7,611 nt of DNA from an uncultured Subdoligranulum sp. GTDB taxonomy: Bacteria; Bacillota_A; Clostridia; Oscillospirales; Ruminococcaceae. The position numbers and the translations under genes were made by a program. Under the pieces are notes generated by a model. It made no database searches, was not told the DNA's origin, and saw only the letters and a program-made list of their open reading frames with translations. Below, one piece after another: positions 1 to 6,914 of this stretch (its first letter is position 1; every line of letters begins with the position of its first letter). The stretch lies in NCBI RefSeq assembly GCF_937890665.1, contig NZ_CALADU010000131.1, positions 1 through 7,611 of the forward strand, read 5' to 3'.

Positions 1-275
1 GCGAGGGAATACTTCATGCCCACATGGCCCATGGCGATGCCGTCACAGACACCGATGGCAGGCATGAGGATGGGGGTACCGCCGGCCATTCGCACACCGG
101 CCTTGACGGCGTCCGCCAGTTTATCCAGATTCATGTGGCCGGGCACGATCTCGCTGTAAGCGGACACCACGCCGATCAACGGGCGGTCCAGTTCCTCCGG
201 CGTATAGCCCAGCGCATAGAACAGGCTGCGGTTGGGTGCCCGTTCGGGGCCCTTTTTCACGTTATCACTGTTCAT
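1..275 (-). CDS. ilvD: Dihydroxy-acid dehydratase, N-terminal 91 residues (cut by window edge)
   Basis: IlvD dehydrates 2,3-dihydroxy-isovalerate and 2,3-dihydroxy-3-methylvalerate to the 2-oxo acids that precede valine/leucine and isoleucine; it is a cytoplasmic iron-sulfur enzyme. Only the first 91 codons are present, running off at base 1. The visible protein starts [20 protein letters not shown] and carries family landmarks: [20 protein letters not shown] (41-60), AGGTP (64-68) and VCDGIAMGH (76-84), where Cys77 is a likely cluster ligand and Asp78 a likely Mg2+ ligand. The ATG at 275-273 is chosen because a GGAG (285-288) sits 9 nt upstream and the conserved RAPNRS segment begins a few residues in. 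It lies 45 nt after the ilvC stop with no promoter or terminator visible between, so it is read as the last visible gene of ilvBNCD. Family identity is clear; the C-terminal half cannot be judged. Confidence 0.95.
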   Translation of the reverse strand, partial: MNSDNVKKGPERAPNRSLFYALGYTPEELDRPLIGVVSAYSEIVPGHMNLDKLADAVKAGVRMAGGTPILMPAIGVCDGIAMGHVGMKYSL

Positions 276-320
276 GGGTTTCGTCTCCATTCGATTGGAT
301 TGGGGATGGCTTGGCTGGAA

Positions 321-1358
<1,038 letters not shown>

Positions 1359-1406
1359 TTATATAGTAGATTTTTTTATGGAAAACGTAGGGGGGACTTT
1401 CCCGCC

Positions 1407-1994
1407 TTACGGCTGGGGACAATGGGTGCCGGGCAGCGGCAACTGCGCTTCGCGGATTTCCTGCGCCGGCTTTTGCATGTGCTGGTGCTTACCGCCCCGT
1501 TCCAGCGCCGTGACGCCGGTGCGGCAAAGCTCCAAGATTTCGTAGCCGTTGAACATCGTCAGGAAGGCGTCGATCTTGTCCGGCTTGCCGGTCAGTTCAA
1601 ACACCATGCTGTCCGGGGACAGGTCGATGATCTTGGCCTTGTAAATGCTGGAGATCTCCCGCAGTTCAGCCCGGTTTTGGTTGTTGCAGGCCACCTTGAG
1701 GAGCAGCAGCTCCCGCTGCAGGCTCTTTTCGGGATCCAATTCAAAGATCTGGCGGGTCACTTCCAGACGCTCGGTTTGCAGGATCAACTGGCTCAGGGCC
1801 TGCTCGTCCCCGCGGAGCGTCACGGTAATGCGGCTGATTTTGGGATCGTTGGTAGCCGACACCGTCAGGCTGTCGATGTTGAAGCCCCGACGGCAGAACA
1901 GGCTGGCTACCCGGGCCAGAACACCGTTCTGGTTGTCCACCAGCAGGCTGATAACGCGGCGCTGGTTGGGGTTGGTTTGCTGCATAGAATCCAT
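1407..1994 (-). CDS. ilvN: Acetolactate synthase small (regulatory) subunit
   Basis: This is the regulatory subunit that stimulates the IlvB catalytic subunit and, in the family, confers valine feedback control. An N-terminal ACT domain spans about residues 13-86, with the effector-site stretch SLLVDNQNGVLARVASLF, GFNIDSLTV and ISRITVTL. A second alpha/beta domain covers about 95-165, ending with ELCRTGVTALERG. I chose the ATG at 1994-1992 (195 residues) over the upstream GTG at 2003, which would overlap the ribosome binding site: AGGTGA at 2000-2005 lies 5 nt before this ATG, whereas the GTG has no proper SD. The gene starts 10 nt after the ilvB stop, a tight pairing expected for two subunits made in fixed ratio. 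Residues 167-195 form a polar, proline-rich tail (QEIREAQLPLPGTHCPQP) beyond the usual family end of about 160-170 residues; its role is unknown. ilvH is an equivalent name. Confidence 0.95.
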   Translation of the reverse strand: MDSMQQTNPNQRRVISLLVDNQNGVLARVASLFCRRGFNIDSLTVSATNDPKISRITVTLRGDEQALSQLILQTERLEVTRQIFELDPEKSLQRELLLLKVACNNQNRAELREISSIYKAKIIDLSPDSMVFELTGKPDKIDAFLTMFNGYEILELCRTGVTALERGGKHQHMQKPAQEIREAQLPLPGTHCPQP

Positions 1995-1999
1995 CCTGT

Positions 2000-2005
2000 T
2001 CACCT
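2000..2005 (-). promoter_or_regulatory. Ribosome binding site of ilvN, overlapping the ilvB stop
   Basis: AGGTGA on the minus strand begins at the first reading position after the ilvB TGA (2007-2005), so the SD and the stop codon share a base. It is 5 nt from ATG 1994. This fixes the start of ilvN and suggests translational coupling with ilvB. Confidence 0.7.
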
Positions 2006-3669
2006 CATTCCATGATGATGTCGTTGATGTCGCCGCCGCCCGGGATCATGGGCAGCACCTTCTCGTCCTTGCCGATGCGGCAGTCGATCCAACTGGGTCC
2101 CTGCTGCTTCATGGCGTCGGCGAAGGCAGCCTTAAATTCCTCGGGGGTCGTGGCACGGTAGCCCTTGGCACCGAAGCCCTCGGCCACCTTGACAAAGTCG
2201 GTATGGCGGTGGGGGTCGGTGTCGGAGTAGCGCTTGCCGTAGAAGGTGGTCTGCCACTGCCGGACCATGCCCAACACCTGATTGTTGAAGATGACCGTGA
2301 TGATGGGCAGTCCATAGCTTACCGCCGTGCAGCCCTCATTCAGGTTCATGTGGAAGGAACCGTCGCCGGTCAACATGATGACCCGGGCATCCCGTCCCAG
2401 TGCCATCTGGGCGCCGATGGCTGCGCCGTAGCCGAAGCCCATGGTGCCCAGACCGCCGCTGGTCAAAAAGCCGCGGCTCTTGGTGTGGTGCAGGTACTGG
2501 GCCGCCCACATCTGGTGCTGACCCACATCGGTGACATACACCGCTTCGGGTCCGGCCTGCCGGCAGATCTCATCGATGAGCTGGTGGGGTTTGAGTTCGG
2601 TATCGCTGTCCACCGGCTTGTAGTCATTTTTCTGCCACTGACGAATCTGCTCCATCCAGAGCTTATGCTCGGTCTTTTCCACATAGGGCAGGATGGCCTG
2701 CAAAATATAGCTGGCGTCGCCGGTCAGGCTTAGATCCACCGCCACGTTCTTGCCCAGCTCACTGGGGTCAATGTCGATCTGGATGATCTTAGCCCGCTTG
2801 GCGAAGGTATCGGGGTTGAGGGCGACCCGGTCGCTGAACCGCGTGCCCACCGCAATAACCAGATCTGCCTCGTCGATGGCCTTGTTGGCGGCATAGCAGC
2901 CATGCATGCCCAGCAGGCCCAGATTGTGGGGTTCGCCGTAACTGAGCACGCCCGCAGCCATCAGGGTGTAGGTGGCGGGCATACCGGTCTTTTCCAGCAG
3001 ATCCCGCAGCGGCTGGCAGCCTGCCGCACTGCGTACACCGCCGCCGAAGTAGACGATGGGCCGCTGGGCCGCATTGATCATCTCGGCCGCCTTTTTCACG
3101 TCCGCTTCGTTGTAGCGCGTGACGGTGCGGATCAGCTCCGGCGCCTTGGGGGTGAACTCACAGACCGCAGCGGTCACATCCTTGGGGATGTCCACCAGCA
3201 CCGGGCCTTTGCGGCCCTGCTGGGCAATGCGAAAAGCCGCCCGCATGGTGTCGGCCAGATCTTCCACCCGGCGCACCGTATAGTTATGTTTGGTAATGGG
3301 CATCGTAATGCCCTCGATATAGGCTTCTTGGAAGGAGTCCCGGCCCAGCAGGGTGGTGGCCACGTTTCCGGTGAAGGCCACCATGGGTACGCTGTCCATA
3401 TAGGCGGTGGCAATACCGGTGACCAGATTGGTGGCGCCGGGGCCGCTGGTGGCCAGAACCACGCCGGTACGTCCGGTAGCCCGGGCGTAACCGTCCGCTG
3501 CGTGGGAGGCGCCCTGCTCGTGGGCGGTCAGCACCGTGTGTATACGGTCGGAATTTTTATACAATTCATCGTACAGGTTGAGGACAGCCCCGCCGGGGTA
3601 GCCGAACAGGGTGTCTACCCCCTGCTCCACCAGGACCTCAACAAAGATCTGCGAACCGTTGAGTTTCAT
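2005..3669 (-). CDS. ilvB: Acetolactate synthase large (catalytic) subunit
   Basis: This ThDP- and FAD-dependent enzyme condenses two pyruvates to acetolactate, or pyruvate with 2-oxobutyrate to acetohydroxybutyrate, the first common step of branched-chain amino acid synthesis. At 554 residues the length is normal. The N-terminal pyrimidine-binding domain has GYPGGAVLNLYDEL (23-36) and the catalytic glutamate Glu51 in TAHEQGASHAADGYAR. The central FAD-associated domain covers about 190-330 (VIAVGTRFSDRV, IDIDPSELGKN). The C-terminal domain has the ThDP/Mg2+ motif GDGSFHMN (435-442) closing with FNN, and then QVLGMVRQWQ with the conserved Trp472 of the substrate channel. ATG 3669-3667 has GGAAGGAG 8 nt upstream and is the first start after the T-box terminator. 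It is the first gene of ilvBNCD. A catabolic acetolactate synthase (AlsS) is argued against by the linked small subunit and ilvC. Confidence 0.98.
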   Translation of the reverse strand: MKLNGSQIFVEVLVEQGVDTLFGYPGGAVLNLYDELYKNSDRIHTVLTAHEQGASHAADGYARATGRTGVVLATSGPGATNLVTGIATAYMDSVPMVAFTGNVATTLLGRDSFQEAYIEGITMPITKHNYTVRRVEDLADTMRAAFRIAQQGRKGPVLVDIPKDVTAAVCEFTPKAPELIRTVTRYNEADVKKAAEMINAAQRPIVYFGGGVRSAAGCQPLRDLLEKTGMPATYTLMAAGVLSYGEPHNLGLLGMHGCYAANKAIDEADLVIAVGTRFSDRVALNPDTFAKRAKIIQIDIDPSELGKNVAVDLSLTGDASYILQAILPYVEKTEHKLWMEQIRQWQKNDYKPVDSDTELKPHQLIDEICRQAGPEAVYVTDVGQHQMWAAQYLHHTKSRGFLTSGGLGTMGFGYGAAIGAQMALGRDARVIMLTGDGSFHMNLNEGCTAVSYGLPIITVIFNNQVLGMVRQWQTTFYGKRYSDTDPHRHTDFVKVAEGFGAKGYRATTPEEFKAAFADAMKQQGPSWIDCRIGKDEKVLPMIPGGGDINDIIME

Positions 3670-3731
3670 GAATTCTTCTCCTTCCTATCTCCGATCTTCT
3701 GCGCCGGCGGCATGGGTGCGCAGGTAAGAAT

Positions 3732-3775
3732 AAAAAAACAGCCTTTGCCCCTTGAACCCAAGAGACAAAGGCTGT
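3732..3775 (-). terminator. Conditional terminator of the ilv T-box
   Basis: A 17-bp hairpin with a 4-nt GGUU loop: the minus-strand arm ACAGCCTTTGTCTCTTG (3775 to 3759) pairs with CAAGGGGCAAAGGCTGT (3754 to 3738), with two G-U pairs, followed by a run of T from 3738 to 3732. Its 5' arm contains the CUUUGU-CUCUU sequence used by the antiterminator, so the two folds exclude each other. It ends 62 nt before the ilvB start. Confidence 0.93.
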
Positions 3776-3998
3776 AAAAGCGCTCTGCGGTACCACTCTT
3801 ATTGGGAAAAAATTCCCCACTCACCGGACTTCCAACAAAGTCCTGCACTGTAACGGGTGCGCCCGTATCCACTTACTGGCTGTGCGTTCAGCGGATCTGC
3901 TCCGAGATCAGTTCGCGGTTTGCTTGCCCTGCTGCCTTGCACCAACCGGCAGTTCTCTGTTGGCTGTGTTCAAACCGTTACTAGTTCTCATCCAAGCA
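3732..3998 (-). promoter_or_regulatory. T-box leader of ilvBNCD with leucine specifier CUG
   Basis: This leader RNA senses tRNA charging and controls read-through into ilvB. Stem I closes with UGCUU (3994-3998) against GAGCA (3898-3902). Above it GAGA (3986-3989) pairs with UCUC (3904-3907), and CGGUUUG (3971-3977) pairs with CAAACCG (3916-3922). Between these helices lies the specifier loop, with AGUA (3979-3982) opposite GAA (3912-3914), followed by CUG (3909-3911) and then A3908: a leucine codon in the canonical place. The distal arm has AGAGAACUGCC and GGUUGGUGCAAGGCAG, like known T-box apical loops. A hairpin at 3853-3866 fits Stem II, and 3826-3843 (GGACUU/AAGUCC) fits Stem III. The antiterminator uses AAGAG (3796-3800), bulge UGGUACC (3789-3795) and GCAGAG (3783-3788), pairing with CUUUGU (3765-3770) and CUCUU (3760-3764). 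The bulge UGGU matches an ACCA tRNA end. Class is certain; Leu identity is read by comparison with the glyQS leader. Confidence 0.95.
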
Positions 3999-4017
3999 TT
4001 TCTTGAATTTGTGTTAA

Positions 4018-4046
4018 ACTATACCGCACTTCTTCCCATTTGTCAA
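4018..4046 (-). promoter_or_regulatory. Promoter of the ilvBNCD operon
   Basis: A perfect -35 TTGACA (4046 to 4041) and a near-consensus -10 TATAGT (4023 to 4018) are separated by exactly 17 bp. Transcription should begin near 4011, about 12 nt before Stem I of the T-box. A strong constitutive promoter followed by a terminator-controlled leader is the usual T-box arrangement. Confidence 0.9.
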
Positions 4047-4063
4047 GTTTTTTTGTGAAATTC

Positions 4064-4092
4064 TTGCAAGTTTATGCGGTACTGTTTATACT
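4064..4092 (+). promoter_or_regulatory. Promoter of the DUF815 ATPase gene
   Basis: TTGCAA (4064-4069) and TATACT (4087-4092) are spaced by 17 bp, both good sigma-A matches. Transcription should start near 4099, giving a short leader with AAAGGA (4110-4115) 9 nt before the ATG. Its -35 box is 17 bp from the -35 box of the divergent ilv promoter, so the two promoters are back to back. Confidence 0.75.
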
Positions 4093-4124
4093 GAGAGTAG
4101 TTTCTTGGGAAAGGATCGATTTGT

Positions 4125-5300
4125 ATGCAACGTATGGAATGGATGGCGCGTCTGGATGCTTTGGTGGTGTTCCGCAATCTGCTGGACACCCCCCTGCTGC
4201 GCGCCCTGCGTGCGGCACTGGCCGCGGAAGAATGTGATTTGGGCGGCGCCGTAGCTGCCTTTGAGGCGGCGCTTTTTGCCCGGGGCACCAACTGGACTGA
4301 CGTGCTGCTGGACGACGTGCTGGAGGATGAGAACCTCTGTCTGCGCACGGCGGCGGGCGGCGATGCCGGCCCTGTGCTGGAAGCCGCGCTGGTAAGCGAG
4401 CTGGACTTTTTGCAGGCGCTGGGCCGGGCCGGATTGGATGATCTGTGCCACGGCGCACCGGAATATCTGCCCCGATGGGAAGTGACCCCCAACGCGGACT
4501 TCCATGCCGCGTACGAGGCACGGCGGGCGGCCGTGGGCCAGAAGGGCTACGGCATCTTTGCCCGGCATCACGTCTTCACCTTGGAGAACGGCCGGTTGGT
4601 GCCGGTGCGTTACCCCGATCCCCAGCGGCTGAGCGAACTGCCCGGCTACGAGCGGGAGCGGGAAAAAGTCATTGCCAACACCCGGGCGCTGCTGGAGGGT
4701 AAGCCCACCAACAACGTGCTGCTCTACGGCGATGCCGGCACCGGCAAATCCAGCACGGTGAAGGCCATTGCCAACGAGTTTGCCCCCGAAGGGCTGCGGC
4801 TCATTGAGGTGAAGAAGAACCAGCTGTACCAGATCCCCGCCCTGATGGACGAGCTGGCCAAGAATCCGCTGAAGTTCATTCTCTTCATCGACGACTTGAG
4901 CTTTGCCGCCAACGACGACAACTTTGCGGCGCTGAAAGCCATTCTGGAAGGCAGCGTGGGCGGCCGCAGCCACAATGTGGCGGTGTATGCCACCAGCAAC
5001 CGGCGGCACCTTGTCAAGGAATCCATGACGGACCGCACCGGAGATGACCTGCACGCCTCGGATACCCGGCAGGAATTGATGAGTCTGGCGGCCCGGTTCG
5101 GTTTAACGGTGACTTTCCAGCAGCCCGACAAGGAGCGTTTCGATGCCATTCTGTTGGAGCTGGCCCGTCAATACGGTGTCCAGATGCCCAGCGATCAGCT
5201 GTACATCAAGGGCGCAGCGTTCGCCCTGCGGGCGGGGGGCCGCAGCCCCCGGGTGGCCAAGCAGTTTATCGAGATGCTGGCCGGCGGCGTCAAGGTTTAA
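4125..5300 (+). CDS. DUF815-family P-loop ATPase (AAA+ type)
   Basis: A 391-residue ATPase of the DUF815 family, common in clostridia; its substrate and role are not established. Residues 1-190 form a helical, acidic N-terminal region without a motif I recognise, rich in Leu/Ala/Asp/Glu, ending in RLSELPGYERERE before the ATPase core. The core has Walker A GDAGTGKS (203-210), Walker B FILFIDD (251-257), a sensor 1-like strand VAVYATSNRRHL with Asn292, and late GRSPRVAKQFIEML (372-385), resembling a sensor 2 helix. ESMTDRTGDD (299-308) may hold an arginine finger. There is no signal peptide or membrane segment, so it is cytoplasmic. ATG 4125 follows AAAGGA by 9 nt. The gene stands alone between its own promoter and terminator, divergent from ilvB and convergent with ilvA, so the context does not point to a partner. 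Family call is confident; function is unknown. Confidence 0.9.
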   Translation: MQRMEWMARLDALVVFRNLLDTPLLRALRAALAAEECDLGGAVAAFEAALFARGTNWTDVLLDDVLEDENLCLRTAAGGDAGPVLEAALVSELDFLQALGRAGLDDLCHGAPEYLPRWEVTPNADFHAAYEARRAAVGQKGYGIFARHHVFTLENGRLVPVRYPDPQRLSELPGYEREREKVIANTRALLEGKPTNNVLLYGDAGTGKSSTVKAIANEFAPEGLRLIEVKKNQLYQIPALMDELAKNPLKFILFIDDLSFAANDDNFAALKAILEGSVGGRSHNVAVYATSNRRHLVKESMTDRTGDDLHASDTRQELMSLAARFGLTVTFQQPDKERFDAILLELARQYGVQMPSDQLYIKGAAFALRAGGRSPRVAKQFIEMLAGGVKV

Positions 5301-5314
5301 TACGCTTTTTCTGG

Positions 5315-5340
5315 CAGAGGCCTTCGGGCCTCTGTTTTTT
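5315..5340 (+). terminator. Intrinsic terminator of the DUF815 gene
   Basis: An 8-bp stem CAGAGGCC/GGCCTCTG (5315-5322 with 5327-5334) with a stable TTCG tetraloop is followed by six T (5335-5340). It starts 15 nt after the stop codon. On the minus strand the loop becomes CGAA and no T-run follows, so it should work only for the plus strand. Its T-tract overlaps the ilvA stop codon. Confidence 0.92.
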
Positions 5341-6544
5341 ATACCCGCTCGCTGACCAGCTCGAACCCGGCTTCGGTAAGCCGCTGCTTGATCTCTTCGA
5401 TTTGGGCGGCATTGCGCGTTTCCAGCCCCAGTTTGAGGAAGCAACTGGTAATGGCCATGTTGGCATCAGACCGGTCGTGGTGCACACTGACCACGTTAGC
5501 GCCGCAAGCCGAGATGATATCGCTGACCAAGGTAAGCTGGCCGGGTTTGTCTTCCAGCGCGATCATCAAGTTGGACTTTCGTCCGCTCATGACCAGACCG
5601 CGGGTGATGACCCGGTTCAAGATATTCACATCGATGTTGCCGCCCGAAATCAGGCAAACCACCTTTTTGCCTGCCAGCGGCAGCTTGCCGAACAGTGCCG
5701 CCGCCACCGGCGTGGCCCCGGCCCCTTCGGCCACCAGTTTCTGGTTTTCCATCAACGAGAGGATCGCCGCGGCGATCTCGTCCTCGCTGACCGTAACCAC
5801 ATCGTCCACGTAGTTTTCCACCATCTGGTAGGTGATCTCGCCGGGGGTCTTGACCGCAATGCCGTCGGCAAAGGTGTCTACCCGATCCAGCGTTTCGTAG
5901 TGATGGTCGTGGAAAGCCCGCGCCATACTGGGCGCGCCCGCCGCCTGCACACCGTAGACCTTCACCTCGGGCCGCAGGCTCTTGATGGCGAAGGCCACAC
6001 CGGAAATCAATCCGCCGCCGCCCACCGGCACGATCACCGCATCTACGTCGGGAAGCTGATCGAGAATCTCCAACCCAATCGTGCCCTGCCCCGCGATGAC
6101 CAGCTCATCGTCATACGGATGGATGAAGGTCATACCGGTTTCCTGCTGCAGTTCCACCGCCCGGTCGTGGGCATCGTCGTAGGTGCCTTTGACCAGTTCC
6201 ACTTCGGCCCCCAGCCGCTTGGTGCTTTCCACCTTCATAATGGGGGCGCCGTCCGGCATGCAGACTACGCTGTGAATCCCCATCCGGGTGGCGGCCAGCG
6301 CCACGCCCTGCGCGTGGTTGCCCGCCGAACAGGCAATCACGCCCTTGGCCCGCTCTTCCTCCGTGAGCTGGCTGATCTTGTAGTAAGCCCCCCGGACTTT
6401 GAAACTACCCGTCACCTGCAGGTTCTCGGTCTTAAGGTAAAGGTCGGTGCCCGGGCACAGCCGCGGCGCGGCAATCAGATCGGTTTTGCGGGCGATCTGC
6501 TTTAAAATAAATTTAGCGTGGTAGATCTTATCCAGTGTCAGCAT
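5339..6544 (-). CDS. ilvA: Threonine ammonia-lyase (dehydratase) with one C-terminal ACT domain
   Basis: This PLP enzyme deaminates threonine to 2-oxobutyrate and ammonia, the committed step to isoleucine. The 401 residues comprise a fold type II catalytic domain (about 1-315) and one ACT-like regulatory domain (about 325-400, NLMIALEDKPGQLTLVSDII). PLP Lys49 sits in TGSFKVRGAYYK; SAGNHAQG (73-80) binds the substrate, the glycine loop GGGGLISG (175-182) holds the phosphate, and SGGN (300-303) approaches the pyridine nitrogen. The length and single ACT unit fit the medium form; anabolic long forms have a larger two-unit regulatory domain, while TdcB types lack it. I chose ATG 6544 because GGGGGAG (6551-6557) precedes it by 6 nt; a longer frame from TTG 6589 would run through the leader hairpin. 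It has its own promoter and is separate from ilvBNCD. Serine deamination is also possible. The ACT domain suggests allosteric control, probably by isoleucine or a related ligand (inference). Confidence 0.93.
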   Translation of the reverse strand: MLTLDKIYHAKFILKQIARKTDLIAAPRLCPGTDLYLKTENLQVTGSFKVRGAYYKISQLTEEERAKGVIACSAGNHAQGVALAATRMGIHSVVCMPDGAPIMKVESTKRLGAEVELVKGTYDDAHDRAVELQQETGMTFIHPYDDELVIAGQGTIGLEILDQLPDVDAVIVPVGGGGLISGVAFAIKSLRPEVKVYGVQAAGAPSMARAFHDHHYETLDRVDTFADGIAVKTPGEITYQMVENYVDDVVTVSEDEIAAAILSLMENQKLVAEGAGATPVAAALFGKLPLAGKKVVCLISGGNIDVNILNRVITRGLVMSGRKSNLMIALEDKPGQLTLVSDIISACGANVVSVHHDRSDANMAITSCFLKLGLETRNAAQIEEIKQRLTEAGFELVSERV

Positions 6545-6550
6545 GCGCTG

Positions 6551-6557
6551 CTCCCCC
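6551..6557 (-). promoter_or_regulatory. Ribosome binding site of ilvA
   Basis: GGGGGAG lies 6 nt before ATG 6544 and inside the longer TTG-started frame, so it decides the start. It sits 17 nt downstream of the larger leader hairpin. Confidence 0.8.
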
Positions 6558-6574
6558 TTTATGAGAAATAGCAC

Positions 6575-6627
6575 AGCCCGATCCGGCAAGATTCCGGACC
6601 GGGCTTTGGATTGCTTCCTTGCAATCC
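6575..6627 (-). promoter_or_regulatory. Two tandem hairpins in the ilvA leader
   Basis: In the ilvA transcript, GGATTGC (6627 to 6621) pairs with GCAATCC (6614 to 6608) around an AAGGAA loop. Only 2 nt later AGCCCGGTCCGG (6605 to 6594) pairs with CCGGATCGGGCT (6586 to 6575) around a 7-nt loop. The second stem has 12 pairs if a G-U pair is counted; on the plus strand that position is an A-C mismatch, which supports function in the minus-strand RNA. Neither hairpin is followed by a proper U-tract, so a role in mRNA stability, translation or ligand-dependent folding is as likely as attenuation. It matches no riboswitch class I recognise. Confidence 0.6.
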
Positions 6628-6641
6628 GTGGCGCTTGTTTG

Positions 6642-6670
6642 ATTATAGTTGAGCGTTTCTAATTTGTAAA
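6642..6670 (-). promoter_or_regulatory. Promoter of ilvA
   Basis: TTTACA (6670 to 6665) and a perfect TATAAT (6647 to 6642) have a 17-bp spacer. Transcription should start near 6635, giving a leader of about 90 nt that contains the two hairpins. Confidence 0.88.
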
Positions 6671-6685
6671 GTGAAAATATTTCAC
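6671..6685. promoter_or_regulatory. 15-bp palindrome abutting the ilvA -35 box (candidate operator)
   Basis: GTGAAA and TTTCAC form perfect 6-bp arms around ATA, immediately upstream of the -35 hexamer at 6665-6670. The position suits a repressor or activator site. The sequence does not fit the CodY consensus as I know it, and its GTGA-N7-TCAC spacing differs by one from the CRP pattern. The regulator is unknown. Confidence 0.45.
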
Positions 6686-6862
6686 GTATATTTTTCTTGG
6701 TTATTTGCACAAACTTCTACGCCTATTTTTATGCAGTTGTACCAGTAAAACCTCCCCGAACCGAACTCTGTCCCTTTCCCGTTTTCGATCCGCATTCCGG
6801 CCATGCCTCCAATAAGGACCCGCACAGAGGTGGTTTCAGGGCCGCGGCTCCTGCCAGACAGC
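6686..6862. other. Intergenic stretch between the epimerase terminator and the ilvA promoter
   Basis: No gene, RNA or repeat that I can support lies here. The AT content rises toward 6690-6740. On the minus strand a 37-40 codon frame (6682 to 6795 or 6804, beginning MAGMRIENGKG) has GGAGG at 6806-6810, at 10 nt from the inner ATG; it is too short and unmatched to call a gene. Confidence 0.5.
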
Positions 6863-6902
6863 AACAGAAAGCCCCCGGCAACTGCGTAGCTGCCGGGGGC
6901 TT
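6863..6902 (-). terminator. Terminator of the aldose 1-epimerase gene
   Basis: On the minus strand AAGCCCCCGGCA (6902 to 6891) pairs with TGCCGGGGGCTT (6880 to 6869), 12 bp, extended inward by G-U, C-G and T-A pairs to leave an ACGC loop. The tail is TTTCTGTT, a weak U-tract. It begins 12 nt after the epimerase stop codon and separates that gene from ilvA. Confidence 0.85.
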
Positions 6903-6914
6903 GTATTGCAGAAA

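Noticed and set aside
1385..1406. A short G/C-rich inverted repeat between ilvN and ilvC as a terminator
   Set aside because: The stem is only about 4 bp with a 3-nt loop and no T-run follows directly; ilvC has no convincing promoter, so the genes are read as one operon.
1995..2003. GTG 2003 as the ilvN start
   Set aside because: It overlaps the AGGTGA that serves ATG 1994 and has no ribosome binding site of its own.
4086..5054. A 322-codon minus-strand frame opposite the DUF815 gene
   Set aside because: It is antisense to a gene with clear Walker motifs and would run into the divergent promoter region; no SD or domain is visible.
5402..6505. A 367-codon plus-strand frame opposite ilvA
   Set aside because: It is a shadow of ilvA codon bias, with His-rich low-complexity composition and no start signals.
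6545..6589. TTG 6589 as the ilvA start (15 extra residues)
   Set aside because: The extension passes through the leader hairpin and the GGGGGAG ribosome binding site; the family start aligns with MLTLDKIYHA.
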